From: Prevotella sp.
GTDB lineage: Bacteria; Bacteroidota; Bacteroidia; Bacteroidales; Bacteroidaceae
Assembly: GCA_017650905.1 (NCBI GenBank)
Contig: JAGCDZ010000017.1
Location: 1-64,000 of the forward strand
DNA: 64,000 bases
Direction of reading: 5' to 3'
The notes beneath the pieces were generated by a model. That model searched no databases. It saw only the letters and a program-made list of their open reading frames with translations, and was not told where the DNA came from. Each line of letters begins with the position of its first letter. Position 1 is the first letter of the stretch. Made by a program: the position numbers and the translations under genes. Of this stretch, positions 8,578-19,074 are shown piece after piece.

Positions 8578-9219
8578 ATGATAACCAATAGCCCAAGCCT
8601 TGATCTGGTGGAATTCGTTGAAACCCAGATTCTACCCCGATATGCAGACTTTGACCGTGCCCACAATCTGGAGCATGTTACCCGTGTAATACGCCGTTCG
8701 CTCGAAATGGTGAAGACCACCGGAGCCGACATCAACATGGCCTATGTTATCGCGGCTTACCACGATTTAGGAATGTCGGGGCCGAGAGCCGTACACCATA
8801 TCACGGGCGGCAAGATACTCGCCAACGATGCAAGGTTGAAGAAATGGTTCTCGCCTGAACAAATTAAGATCATGAAAGAGGCGGTGGAGGATCATCGCGC
8901 TTCAGCCAGCCATTCACCCAGAAGCCTCTATGGTAAGATTGTGGCGGAGGCTGACAGGGATATCAGTGTCGACATTGTTATCCGTCGCACCATCCAGTAT
9001 GGTCTGGGTAACTATCCGCAACTCAACAAGGAGGAACATTGGAAACGCTTCAAGAAGCACTTAGACGAAAAATACTCAGTGAACGGCTATATCCGTCTGT
9101 GGCTCCCCCACTCGCCCAATGAGAAGAACCTCAATGAGTTGCGCCAGCTCATTGCCAATCCTCAGGAACTGCGTAAGACCTTTGATACGGTCTTTGCAGA
9201 AGAGACACGTGAAGCCTGA
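8578..9219 (+). CDS. HD-domain metal-dependent phosphohydrolase
   Basis: 213 residues from the start at 8578. The HD superfamily pattern is clear: His33 in NLEHVTRV, the HD pair His62-Asp63 in AAYHDLGM, a His in HHITGG (about 78-79), EDHRAS and a distal Asp in EADRD. Such proteins are metal-dependent phosphatases or phosphodiesterases, often on nucleotides; the substrate cannot be told. No signal peptide, so cytoplasmic. Single gene with its own -7 element, convergent with the small membrane protein at 9224-9376. Confidence 0.8.
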   Translation: MITNSPSLDLVEFVETQILPRYADFDRAHNLEHVTRVIRRSLEMVKTTGADINMAYVIAAYHDLGMSGPRAVHHITGGKILANDARLKKWFSPEQIKIMKEAVEDHRASASHSPRSLYGKIVAEADRDISVDIVIRRTIQYGLGNYPQLNKEEHWKRFKKHLDEKYSVNGYIRLWLPHSPNEKNLNELRQLIANPQELRKTFDTVFAEETREA

Positions 9220-9223
9220 CGCC

Positions 9224-9376
9224 TTATCTCAGATACATCCAATAGATATATCCCAAAACAGCTGCCAGCACGATAAGCACTATCGAGCGAACAAGACATG
9301 TCGTCACCTTCTTGATAATCAGGAAGGCTACGATGATGGCCACTAAAATAAAGATATAATACCCTATATTTTCCAT
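9224..9376 (-). CDS. 50-aa membrane protein downstream of RluA-type gene
   Basis: 50 codons beginning MENIGYYIFIL and ending in WMYLR. Two hydrophobic helices (residues about 6-21 and 31-46) are separated by a basic turn IKKVTTCLVR. It starts 2 bases after the pseudouridine synthase stop codon and ends 4 bases from the convergent HD gene stop, which leaves little doubt that it is a packed coding region. I recognise no family. Confidence 0.65.
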   Translation of the reverse strand: MENIGYYIFILVAIIVAFLIIKKVTTCLVRSIVLIVLAAVLGYIYWMYLR

Positions 9377-9378
9377 AA

Positions 9379-10272
9379 TCAGAACATTTTCTTAAAAGGT
9401 GTTGGTAACGGTGTCTCAAATTCCATGGGCTCACCCGTCACAGGATGATGAAAGCAGAGCAGCCATGCATGGAGGCAAAGACGATGAAGCGGGTCGTCGC
9501 CGTTGCCATATTTCGTGTCACCACAGACGGGATGACCCATATCGGCAGAATGTACGCGAATCTGATTCTTGCGACCCGTTTCCAACTTGAACTCCACCAG
9601 TGAATGCTCAGCCGTACGGGCCAGCACATGATAATGGGTAATGGCATACTTGCCACCATTGTCAACAGGTGATGAATAGGTGACGTAGGCCTTGTTGTCT
9701 TTCAGCCAGTTCTCAATGGTACCATCGTCTTCTGCAATCTCTCCCGAGCAGACAGCCACATAACGGCGGTCATAGACGATATCATGCCAATTATGCTCCA
9801 AAATCTGCTCTGTCTCCATATCCTTGGCGTAGACCATCAGTCCGCTAGTATCCCGGTCGAGACGATGCACCACATGAGCCGTACACTTCTGGCGCGACTT
9901 CTTGAAATAGTCGTCGAGCACACTCTTTACATTCAGCGTCGAATGGCCACCTGCCATCGAGAGAATGCCCTCAGCCTTCTCGACGACAATCAGCCAGCGG
10001 TCTTCATACACAATCTTCACCCAACGGCTCTTGAAACCCTTCTGGTTGCGCTTGGTCTTGCTCACGGCAATCTTCATGCCTTTCTCCAGTGGGAAATCAA
10101 ACTGAGAGACGGTCTTGCCGTTGACCTTGATGCCCCTTCCTTGCAGCGTAGCCTTGATCTTCGACTTCGTCTGAGGCACATTAGCCAACAACCACTCCAA
10201 CAGTGGCATCGGCTCTGAGACGACAAAATGGTCGTACTCACCCCCTTGGTTATATCCTGCGTTGTATCTCAT
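9379..10272 (-). CDS. RluA/RluD-family RNA pseudouridine synthase
   Basis: 297 residues. An N-terminal S4-like RNA-binding region (about 20-70: LLEWLLANVPQTKSKIKATLQGRGIKVNG) is followed by the RluA catalytic domain with HRLDRDTSG, where Asp139 is the nucleophile that converts uridine to pseudouridine, and the conserved KLETGRKNQIRVH block. It modifies rRNA or tRNA; which position cannot be told. Start chosen at 10272 because the -7 box at 10291-10298 overlaps the longer frame. It is followed by a 50-aa membrane protein. Confidence 0.88.
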   Translation of the reverse strand: MRYNAGYNQGGEYDHFVVSEPMPLLEWLLANVPQTKSKIKATLQGRGIKVNGKTVSQFDFPLEKGMKIAVSKTKRNQKGFKSRWVKIVYEDRWLIVVEKAEGILSMAGGHSTLNVKSVLDDYFKKSRQKCTAHVVHRLDRDTSGLMVYAKDMETEQILEHNWHDIVYDRRYVAVCSGEIAEDDGTIENWLKDNKAYVTYSSPVDNGGKYAITHYHVLARTAEHSLVEFKLETGRKNQIRVHSADMGHPVCGDTKYGNGDDPLHRLCLHAWLLCFHHPVTGEPMEFETPLPTPFKKMF

Positions 10273-10290
10273 ATCTGCTGATTTTGGGTG

Positions 10291-10322
10291 CAAAGGTAGT
10301 GCAAATCAAGTGAAACACCAAA
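10291..10322 (-). promoter_or_regulatory. promoter of the pseudouridine synthase gene
   Basis: On the minus strand TTTG (10322-10319), 20 bases, TACCTTTG (10298-10291). Full consensus. The start of transcription would fall about 12 bases before the ATG at 10272. Confidence 0.7.
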
Positions 10323-10338
10323 CGATTGGAGGTTTTTC

Positions 10339-10369
10339 TTGGAAGTATCGAAAATTTTGCGTACCTTTG
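10339..10369 (+). promoter_or_regulatory. promoter of the ABC-F gene
   Basis: TTGG (10339-10342), 19 bases, TACCTTTG (10362-10369). It is divergent from the pseudouridine synthase promoter, with the -33 boxes about 17 bases apart. The leader to the ATG at 10415 is about 40 bases. Confidence 0.6.
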
Positions 10370-10396
10370 CAGCCTGATTCAGTAGTATATATATAA

Positions 10397-12028
<1,632 letters not shown>

Positions 12029-12078
12029 TGGCACGATATTTGCATAGAGGTTAGCAGAAGATTAAAACAAACGCAATT

Positions 12079-12672
12079 ATGAAAGAAAAAGATATTCATA
12101 TCGAAGAGGAGGAAACTCTGAACGAGAATCCCTCAGAAGAAACTGCCAATGAGGCAGCAGAAGAATCCGAAAAGTGTGAGAACCCTGAAAACTCCGACCA
12201 GTCAGAAGGCGCTGAAGAAAAGGATCCTCTACAGAAAGCCGAGGAAGAAATTGCCGATTTGAAGAATCAGCTGCTCTACAAGGTGGCAGAGTTTGAGAAT
12301 TATCGCAAACGTACCCTGAAAGAGCGTGCAGAACTGATCCTGAATGGCGGTGAGAAGTTCATCACAGCCATCCTACCCGTGCTCGACGATATGGAGCGTG
12401 CCATCGAGAATGGTGCTAAGACCGACGATCCGGCCGTACTGCGTGAGGGTATGGAACTGATCCATCAGAAATTCATGAAGACCCTTGAGTCGCAGGGGGT
12501 GAGCAAGATTGAGACGACAGACGCCGACTTCGATACCGATGTACATGAGGCAGTGGCAATGGTACCCGGTATGGGCGACGATAAGAAGGGCAAGGTGATC
12601 GACTGTCTCCAACAGGGCTATAAACTAAACGACAAAGTAATCCGCCACGCCAAAGTGGCAGTTGGACAATAA
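12079..12672 (+). CDS. grpE: nucleotide exchange factor GrpE
   Basis: 197 residues. GrpE releases ADP from DnaK and so drives the chaperone cycle. The N-terminal 60 residues are Glu/Asn/Asp rich and disordered, then a long helix (KAEEEIADLKNQLLYKVAEFENYRKRT, about 52-80) leads to the conserved ILPVLDDMERAIEN and the C-terminal beta part with VPGMGDDKKGKVIDCLQQGYKLNDKVIRHAKV. It precedes dnaJ by 3 bases. No CIRCE-type operator is visible upstream; dnaK is not in the window. Confidence 0.95.
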   Translation: MKEKDIHIEEEETLNENPSEETANEAAEESEKCENPENSDQSEGAEEKDPLQKAEEEIADLKNQLLYKVAEFENYRKRTLKERAELILNGGEKFITAILPVLDDMERAIENGAKTDDPAVLREGMELIHQKFMKTLESQGVSKIETTDADFDTDVHEAVAMVPGMGDDKKGKVIDCLQQGYKLNDKVIRHAKVAVGQ

Positions 12673-12675
12673 CAC

Positions 12676-13830
12676 ATGGCACAAAAAAGAGACTACTATG
12701 AGGTGCTTGGGGTCGAAAAGACCGCCTCAGAAGACGAGATTAAGAAAGCCTATCGAAAGATAGCCATCAAGTATCACCCCGATCGCAATCCTGGCGACAA
12801 GGAAGCCGAGGAGAAATTCAAGGAGGCCGCAGAGGCCTACAATGTGCTGCATGACCCGAAGACGCGTCAGCAGTACGACCAGTTCGGCTTTGCAGGTCCT
12901 GGTGCCGGCGGTTTCGACTTCAGTGGCTTCGGTGGTGCCAGCATGAACATGGACGATATCTTCTCGATGTTCGGCGACATCTTTGGCGGTCACGGTTTTG
13001 GTGGTTTCGGCGGTCAGCGTCGTCCTCAACAGCATCGAGGCAGCGACCTGCGCCTGAAGGTAAGACTGACACTGCAAGAAATCAATACGGGCGTCACCAA
13101 GAAGTTCAAGGTTCGCAAGGATTTATCCTGCCCTCATTGCAACGGTTCAGGCGCAGAGGCCGGCAGCGGCAAGGAGCAGTGCGCCACCTGTCACGGTAGC
13201 GGTGTCATCACCCACACCACGCAGAGCATCTTCGGTATGATGCAACAGCAGAGTGTCTGTCCTAACTGTCACGGTGAGGGTATGGTCATCAAGAATAAGT
13301 GCAAACACTGTGGTGGTACCGGTATCGAAAAAGGCGAGGAAGTAGTGGAAATCAACATCCCGGCAGGCGTTGCTGAGGGTATGGTAGTCAATGTGCCTGG
13401 TAAAGGAAATGCCGGCAAACACAACGGCATCGCAGGCGACATACAAGTGTTTATTGAAGAGGCCGAGAACGATACTTTCGTGCGCGACGGCAACGATCTG
13501 ATATATAACCTGCTGCTCGACTTCCCCACAGCAGCCTTAGGCGGCGAAGTGGAAGTGCCCACCATCGATGGCACAAAACTGAAGGTGAAACTGGAGAACG
13601 GTACTCAGCCCGGAAAGACCCTCCGTCTGAGAGGCAAAGGACTGCCCGCTGTACAGGGATATGGTTCTGGAAAGGGCGACCTCGTTGTGAATATCAGTGT
13701 GTATATCCCCAAGACTCTCAGTCGCGAGGAAAAGGAACTGATAGAGAGATTCAAGAACTCCGACAACTTCAAGGGCGACAAGCAAACGAGGGACTCCATC
13801 TTCCAGCGCTTCAAGAACTACTTCAATTAA
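12676..13830 (+). CDS. dnaJ: chaperone DnaJ
   Basis: 384 residues, type I Hsp40. J domain with the HPD triad (KYHPDRN, residues about 33-39), a Gly/Phe-rich linker (about 75-115), a zinc-finger region with four CxxCxGxG repeats ([32 protein letters not shown]), and the C-terminal substrate-binding domain. It delivers unfolded clients to DnaK and stimulates its ATPase. Lies 3 bases after grpE and 1 base before folC, so the three genes are read together. Confidence 0.97.
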   Translation: MAQKRDYYEVLGVEKTASEDEIKKAYRKIAIKYHPDRNPGDKEAEEKFKEAAEAYNVLHDPKTRQQYDQFGFAGPGAGGFDFSGFGGASMNMDDIFSMFGDIFGGHGFGGFGGQRRPQQHRGSDLRLKVRLTLQEINTGVTKKFKVRKDLSCPHCNGSGAEAGSGKEQCATCHGSGVITHTTQSIFGMMQQQSVCPNCHGEGMVIKNKCKHCGGTGIEKGEEVVEINIPAGVAEGMVVNVPGKGNAGKHNGIAGDIQVFIEEAENDTFVRDGNDLIYNLLLDFPTAALGGEVEVPTIDGTKLKVKLENGTQPGKTLRLRGKGLPAVQGYGSGKGDLVVNISVYIPKTLSREEKELIERFKNSDNFKGDKQTRDSIFQRFKNYFN

Positions 13831-13831
13831 A

Positions 13832-15145
13832 ATGGATTATCAAGAGACCTGTAAATATCTGTTCACGCAGACCCCGATGTTTGAGAAGCAGGGGGTCAGC
13901 GGCTACAAGGAAGGCCTGGAGAACACGCTTGCCCTTGATGAGCATTTCGGTCATCCGCACAAGAACTTCCGCAGTATCCATATCGCGGGTACAAACGGTA
14001 AGGGTTCCTGTGCGCATACCATAGCAGCCATCCTGCAGCAGTGCGGTTACAGAGTAGGTCTCTACACCTCTCCCCATCTGGTGGATTTTCGTGAGCGCAT
14101 CCGCATCAACGGACAGCCCATCCCGGAGAAATACGTGGTTGATTTTGTTGAGAAGGAAAAGGAATTCTTCGAACCCCTGAAACCCACTTTCTTCGAGTTG
14201 ACGACGGCTATGGCTTTCCTATATTTCAGCGAGAAGCAGATTGACATCGCTGTCATCGAGGTGGGACTTGGAGGTAGGCTCGACTGCACAAACATCATCA
14301 CCCCCATCCTATCGGTCATCACCAACATCAGTCTGGACCATACGCAACTATTGGGACAATCGCTCGAGCAGATTGCGATGGAGAAGGCTGGTATCATTAA
14401 AAAGGGTGTACCTGTGGTGATTGGTGAGGCATTACCTGAGACACGCCCCATTTTCGAAGCTATGGCCGAAGAGAATAAGGCGCCCATTGTCTTTGCAGAA
14501 GATCAACCGGAAGTATTGCATGCAGAACTGCAATTCTCCAATATGCTCTACACCACTCGCAACTATGGCAAGATTACAGGTGAACTCTGGGGATCCTATC
14601 AGGAGAAGAATGCCAACACTATTCTTTGGGCCATCAGAAAACTTGAGGATGCAGGTTATCTGTATCGCTTCACTAACGACTCAAAGTCTTTATCCAAGGG
14701 ATATGAGGTGAAGGAGGGCTTCAAGAGTGTCTGCGAGATAACTGGTCTGAAAGGTCGCTGGCAAGTGGTCAGCAAAGACCCCACCATTGTGTGCGACACA
14801 GGCCACAACACTGCCGGATGGCAGTATCTCAGCCAACAACTTAATCAGGTGAAGTGTCGGAATATGTATATCGTCTTTGGTGTGGTTGAGGACAAGGATG
14901 TCGACGGCATCATGGCTTTGCTGCCCAAGCATGCCACCTATTTCTTCACGAAAGCCAACAATCACCGTGCCGTTTCCGAGCATGTACTCCACATGATGGG
15001 ACAGCAACTGGGTCTGACGGGCGACACCTATCCGAGTGTCGTAGAAGCCTACCAAGCTGCAAAATCTAAAGCCAAAACAGACGATTTTGTGTTTATTGGA
15101 GGTAGCAGTTACGTGGTCGCAGACTTCCTTAAAAACTGCGTTTAG
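13832..15145 (+). CDS. folC: folylpolyglutamate/dihydrofolate synthase
   Basis: 437 residues. This Mur-ligase family ATPase adds glutamate to folates and probably also makes dihydrofolate from dihydropteroate. Visible: P-loop region HIAGTNGKGSCAHTIAAIL (about 50-68), the GLGGRLDCTNII motif, NISLDHTQLLG and MEKAGIIKKG, and the C-terminal domain with VCDTGHN and VFGVVEDKD. It starts 1 base after dnaJ, suggesting transcription with grpE-dnaJ. A T-run with weak dyad follows the stop codon at 15150. Confidence 0.93.
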   Translation: MDYQETCKYLFTQTPMFEKQGVSGYKEGLENTLALDEHFGHPHKNFRSIHIAGTNGKGSCAHTIAAILQQCGYRVGLYTSPHLVDFRERIRINGQPIPEKYVVDFVEKEKEFFEPLKPTFFELTTAMAFLYFSEKQIDIAVIEVGLGGRLDCTNIITPILSVITNISLDHTQLLGQSLEQIAMEKAGIIKKGVPVVIGEALPETRPIFEAMAEENKAPIVFAEDQPEVLHAELQFSNMLYTTRNYGKITGELWGSYQEKNANTILWAIRKLEDAGYLYRFTNDSKSLSKGYEVKEGFKSVCEITGLKGRWQVVSKDPTIVCDTGHNTAGWQYLSQQLNQVKCRNMYIVFGVVEDKDVDGIMALLPKHATYFFTKANNHRAVSEHVLHMMGQQLGLTGDTYPSVVEAYQAAKSKAKTDDFVFIGGSSYVVADFLKNCV

Positions 15146-15185
15146 GTTTTTTTAATACATCAGCAACATTTTTTTCGTTGATTCC

Positions 15186-15217
15186 TTTGCCCAATTGGAA
15201 TTTTTTCTGTTACTTTG
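15186..15217 (+). promoter_or_regulatory. promoter of the galactose operon
   Basis: TTTG (15186-15189), 20 bases, TTACTTTG (15210-15217); the second base of the -7 box deviates from TAnnTTTG. The leader to the galM ATG at 15252 is about 30 bases. Confidence 0.5.
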
Positions 15218-15251
15218 CAAAAAATAGTTTGTAACTAAAAACATTTCAATT

Positions 15252-16340
15252 ATGGCAACAACAGAAAATGCGAATTTGTGTGGTCTGAAGAGAGAAAACT
15301 TCCAGACCACTATCAATGGTAAGAAGACCGATCTGTACATTCTTAGGAATCGTAAGGGTTATGAAGTGGCAATCTCCAATTATGGCGGTGCCATTTGTGC
15401 TATTATGGTGCCTGACAAGGATGGTAAAGTAGCAAACGTTATCCAGGGTCATGACAGCATCAAGCAGCTCATGAGCGGCAACGAGCCCTACCTCTCGACA
15501 CTGATCGGACGTTGGGGTAATCGTATCTGTAAGGGACAGTTTACGCTGAATGGCAAGGACTATCAGCTGGCGCTTAACGACGGTCCCAACCACCTTCATG
15601 GCGGTGCTATAGGCTTCAACGCCAAAGTGTGGGATGCCCGTCAGATGGGTCCTCGTGCTCTGGCTCTCCACCGTATTTCTTCATACGGAGAGGAAGGTTA
15701 CACAGGCGAGTTGGACATCACGGTTGAGTTTACATTCACTGATCTGAATGAGCTCATCATCGAGTATCTAGCCACTACAAACAAGAAGACCATCGTGAAC
15801 CTCACGCATCACGCTTTCTTCAGTCTGACAGGTACGGCTGATCCTACACCGACGATTGAGGACCAGATCTGTGAGATCAATGCTGATTTCTATCTGCCTA
15901 CCGACAACACTGCTATTCCTACTGGTGAGATTCTGAAGGTAGAGGGAACACCATTCGACTTCCGTAAGCCTAAGACCTTCGGACAGGAGATTGATGCTGA
16001 TAATGAGCAGATTATCTTCGGTCATGGTTACGATCACAACTACGTGCTGAACAAGCGCGAGGAAGGTGAGCTGAGTTTTGCCGCCAGAATAACGGAACCC
16101 AAGAGCGGCCGTACGCTGGAGTGCTACACCACAGAGCCCGGTATGCAGCTCTACACAGCAAACTTCGCCTCGGGTTACAAGGGTGCCAACGGCTGCACGT
16201 TCCCACGTCGCTCAGCTGTCTGTCTCGAAACCCAGCACTTCCCCGACACGCCCAACCGTCCATACTTCCCCAGCGTTGTGCTGAGACCCGGTGAGCGCTA
16301 CAAGCAGAAGACAATCTATCGTTTCGGCGTTGTAGAATAA
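15252..16340 (+). CDS. galM: cytoplasmic galactose mutarotase
   Basis: 362 residues, aldose 1-epimerase family, interconverting alpha and beta anomers so that galactokinase gets alpha-galactose. Visible: NYGGAI (about 45-50), GRWGNRI, NDGPNHLHGG (about 112-121) with the first catalytic His, LTHHAFFSL with the second His, GYDHNYVL and the late Glu in ETQHFPD. No signal peptide, so cytoplasmic, unlike the second mutarotase at 19075. First gene of galM-permease-galK. Confidence 0.93.
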   Translation: MATTENANLCGLKRENFQTTINGKKTDLYILRNRKGYEVAISNYGGAICAIMVPDKDGKVANVIQGHDSIKQLMSGNEPYLSTLIGRWGNRICKGQFTLNGKDYQLALNDGPNHLHGGAIGFNAKVWDARQMGPRALALHRISSYGEEGYTGELDITVEFTFTDLNELIIEYLATTNKKTIVNLTHHAFFSLTGTADPTPTIEDQICEINADFYLPTDNTAIPTGEILKVEGTPFDFRKPKTFGQEIDADNEQIIFGHGYDHNYVLNKREEGELSFAARITEPKSGRTLECYTTEPGMQLYTANFASGYKGANGCTFPRRSAVCLETQHFPDTPNRPYFPSVVLRPGERYKQKTIYRFGVVE

Positions 16341-16375
16341 TTAAATCGTTTTTCCAACACTTTTTTTAAATCATT

Positions 16376-17698
16376 ATGAGTAATCAAAAACAGAATGGAA
16401 GTGTCATCGCCATTGTGACGATGTTCTTCCTATATGCCATGATTTCGTTTGTCACGAATCTTGGCGCACCCATCGGAGTCATCTGGAAGAACCAGCCTGA
16501 GATCGGCGGTTCTAATGTGCTCGGTATCATGGGTAACTTCATGAATTTCTTTGCCTACCTGTTCATGGGTATTCCTGCAGGAAAGATGCTGACAAAGGTG
16601 GGTTACAAGAAGACCGCCCTCATTGGTATTGCAGTAGGCTTCTTCGGTGTGCTTATTCAGTTCCTTTCGGGCTACTCCGGTGGTATTCCCGGCTTCTGCA
16701 TCTATCTGTTAGGCGCCTTTATTTCTGGATTCTCCGTATGTATCCTAAACACGGTGGTGAACCCCATGCTGAACTTGCTTGGCGGTGGTGGTAATCGTGG
16801 TAACCAGCTGAATATGATCGGCGGAACACTGAACTCCCTCTCGGGAACCATGACCCCGTTGCTTGTAGGTGCACTGATTGGTACGGTGACGGCTTCCACA
16901 CAGATGGCCGACGTCAATCTGGTGATGTACATCGCTATGACCGTCTTCGCCTGCGCCTTCATCATCCTTACTTTCATCCCCATCGAGGATCCTGAAATGG
17001 GTAAGGTCACAGCTGATACAGTATTTGAACATTCTCCCTGGTCCTTCCGTCACTGTCTGCTTGGTGTCATAGCCATCTTCGTGTATGTAGGTGTCGAGGT
17101 AGGTATTCCTGGTGGATTGAACTTCTACCTCTCGGATACTACTGCCAGTGGTGCGTGGGTGAATCCTGAGGCTATTCTCAACGCAGCAACAATCGGAGGT
17201 GCTGTAGCTGCTATGTATTGGTTGCTGATGCTCGTAGGACGTCTGGTTTCCAGTACGATTGCAGGCAAGGTATCCTCTCGTCAGATGATGCTCGTCACAA
17301 CGACTGTAGGTATGGTGCTCATCATTGCTGCCATCCTTACACCGAAAAGCGTGACCGTCACTATGCCGTTGGTGAAGATTCTGGAAGGATCGATAGAGAT
17401 GACAACCGTTCCTCTGAGTGCTCTTTTGCTGGTACTCTGCGGACTTTGCACCTCGGTAATGTGGCCGTCTATCTTCAACCTTGCTACAGAAGGTCTTGGT
17501 AAGTACACGGCTCAGGCTTCCGGTATCTTTATGATGATGGTAGTCGGTGGTGGCGTACTGCCCGTAGTACAGAATTTCTTTGCCGACTTCATGGGATATA
17601 TGCCCAGCTACTTCGTCTATCTGCTGGCTATGGCCTACATGTTCTACTATGCCCTCATCGGCTGCAAGAATGTCAATACCGACATCCCCGTAGATTAA
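16376..17698 (+). CDS. MFS sugar permease (probably galactose)
   Basis: 440 residues with about 12 hydrophobic segments, no signal peptide, inner membrane. The pattern resembles the FHS/glucose-galactose permease branch of the major facilitator superfamily: GIPAGKMLTKVGYKKTALIGI after TM2 is the cytoplasmic loop 2-3 signature, and EPxxNP-like NPMLNLLGGGGNRG occurs in TM4-5. Position between galM and galK (35 and 36 bases away) points to galactose uptake by proton symport; the substrate is inferred from context. Confidence 0.82.
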   Translation: MSNQKQNGSVIAIVTMFFLYAMISFVTNLGAPIGVIWKNQPEIGGSNVLGIMGNFMNFFAYLFMGIPAGKMLTKVGYKKTALIGIAVGFFGVLIQFLSGYSGGIPGFCIYLLGAFISGFSVCILNTVVNPMLNLLGGGGNRGNQLNMIGGTLNSLSGTMTPLLVGALIGTVTASTQMADVNLVMYIAMTVFACAFIILTFIPIEDPEMGKVTADTVFEHSPWSFRHCLLGVIAIFVYVGVEVGIPGGLNFYLSDTTASGAWVNPEAILNAATIGGAVAAMYWLLMLVGRLVSSTIAGKVSSRQMMLVTTTVGMVLIIAAILTPKSVTVTMPLVKILEGSIEMTTVPLSALLLVLCGLCTSVMWPSIFNLATEGLGKYTAQASGIFMMMVVGGGVLPVVQNFFADFMGYMPSYFVYLLAMAYMFYYALIGCKNVNTDIPVD

Positions 17699-17734
17699 AT
17701 TGTCAAATATTAAATTGTATAATTGTAAATCAAC

Positions 17735-18901
17735 ATGATGGATATTGAATTTGTAAGAAGCCGTTTCATCAAGCACTTTGATGGAAAGACTGGTAACGTA
17801 TATACCTCTCCAGGTCGTATTAACCTGATTGGTGAGCACACCGACTATAATGGTGGTTTCGTATTCCCAGGTGCCGTTGACAAAGGCATTATGGCAGAAA
17901 TGCGTGCCAATGGCACAGAGGATACTGTGATGGCCTATGCCATTGACCTGAAGGATCGTGTCGACTTCAAGTTGAGCGACCCCAATGGCCCACGTGCATC
18001 ATGGGCTCGATACATCTATGGTATCTCCCTTGAAATGAGGAAATTAGGCGTACCCGTTAAAGGTTATAATATTGCCTTTGCAGGTGATGTACCCTTAGGT
18101 GCAGGTATGTCTTCTTCAGCCGCTATGGAGAGTTGTTTCGCCTTCGGTCTGAACGATATCTTCGGCGACAACAAGGTATCGCAGTGGGATATGGCTTTGG
18201 CTGGACAGGCTACAGAGCATAACTACTGTGGTGTAAACTGTGGTATCATGGACCAGTTCGCATCTGTATTCGGTAAGGCTGGCTGCCTGATGCGCCTTGA
18301 CTGTCGTAGCCGTGAGTTCGAGTATTTCCCCTTCAAGCCCGACGGCTATCGCCTCGTGCTGCTCGACTCTGTGGTAAAGCATCAGTTGGCAGGCTCACCT
18401 TACAATGATCGTCGTAACTCCTGCGAGAATGTGGTGAGACACATCCAGGCCAAGCATCCGGAAGGTAAGTATGAAACCTTGCGCGACTGCACCTGGGAGC
18501 AACTGGAGGAAGTGAAGGAAGAGGTAGGCGCTGAGGACTACAAGCGCGCTAAGTTCGTACTCGGTGAGAAAGACCGTGTGCTGGGTGTCTGCGAAGCTCT
18601 CACCGAAGGCGATTACGAGAAGGTTGGTGAACTGATGTACAAGACCCACGAAGGTCTATCGAAGGACTACGAGGTGTCCTGCGAGGAGCTCGACTTCCTG
18701 AACGATGTAGCCAAGGAGAACGGCGTCACCGGTTCCCGTATCATGGGTGGTGGCTTTGGTGGCTGTACCATCAACCTCGTTCGTAACGACCTTTACAGGA
18801 AGTTCATTGAGGACGCCAAGAAGAAGTTCAACGAAAAGTATGGTCACGAGCCAAAAGTCTATGATGTTGTCATCAGCGACGGCTCTCGTAAACTCTGCTA
18901 A
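17735..18901 (+). CDS. galK: galactokinase
   Basis: 388 residues, GHMP kinase family, phosphorylating alpha-D-galactose at C1 as the first Leloir step. Visible: GRINLIGEHTDYNGGFVFPGA (about 27-47), the ATP-binding GAGMSSSAAMES (about 122-133), catalytic Asp in GVNCGIMDQFASVFG, and the third motif MGGGFGGCTINL near the C-terminus. Two Met codons begin the frame (17735, 17738); either may be used. Last gene before a strong terminator. galT and galE are not in the window. Confidence 0.96.
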   Translation: MMDIEFVRSRFIKHFDGKTGNVYTSPGRINLIGEHTDYNGGFVFPGAVDKGIMAEMRANGTEDTVMAYAIDLKDRVDFKLSDPNGPRASWARYIYGISLEMRKLGVPVKGYNIAFAGDVPLGAGMSSSAAMESCFAFGLNDIFGDNKVSQWDMALAGQATEHNYCGVNCGIMDQFASVFGKAGCLMRLDCRSREFEYFPFKPDGYRLVLLDSVVKHQLAGSPYNDRRNSCENVVRHIQAKHPEGKYETLRDCTWEQLEEVKEEVGAEDYKRAKFVLGEKDRVLGVCEALTEGDYEKVGELMYKTHEGLSKDYEVSCEELDFLNDVAKENGVTGSRIMGGGFGGCTINLVRNDLYRKFIEDAKKKFNEKYGHEPKVYDVVISDGSRKLC

Positions 18902-18907
18902 AAGCCA

Positions 18908-18987
18908 CCTTTAAACACACAAAATGTGTTTATAAAGGTTAAATATGAGCGGTAAGGTGTAATATTTACACTTTACCGCTTTTTTTT
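18908..18987 (+). terminator. double hairpin terminator after galK
   Basis: A first stem pairs CCTTTAAACACA (18908-18919) with TGTGTTTATAAAGG (18925-18938). It is followed by a 15-bp stem AGCGGTAAGGTGTAA (18948-18962) / TTACACTTTACCGCT (18966-18980) with loop TAT and one G-U pair, ending in seven T. This separates the galactose and arabinose operons. Confidence 0.9.
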
Positions 18988-19003
18988 ATGTCCTTTTTCA
19001 TGG

Positions 19004-19032
19004 TTATTTCAGAAATAAGTTGTAAATTTACA
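19004..19032. promoter_or_regulatory. two adjacent palindromes before the arabinose operon
   Basis: TTATTTC-A-GAAATAA (19004-19018) is a perfect 15-base palindrome, and TGTAAATTTACA (19021-19032) is a perfect 12-base palindrome directly beside it. The second overlaps the only candidate -7 box (TAAATTTA, 19022-19029). They lie 43-71 bases before the first gene. Likely operators, possibly for the AraR encoded in this operon; the link to AraR is inference. Confidence 0.45.
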
Positions 19033-19074
19033 CCCAAAATTGACATTCATTAAACAACTTAAAACGTAGTAACA

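Noticed and set aside
16745-17839. 364-codon minus-strand frame over the MFS permease and galK start
   Set aside because: Antisense to well-supported genes; His/Gln/Thr-rich composition typical of shadow frames.
19021-19032. Uniqueness of TGTAAATTTACA as an operator
   Set aside because: Similar TTTACAA-type strings occur before rpoZ (about 1230) and fabD (about 61345) as low-complexity sequence, so the motif alone was not treated as proof of a regulator site.
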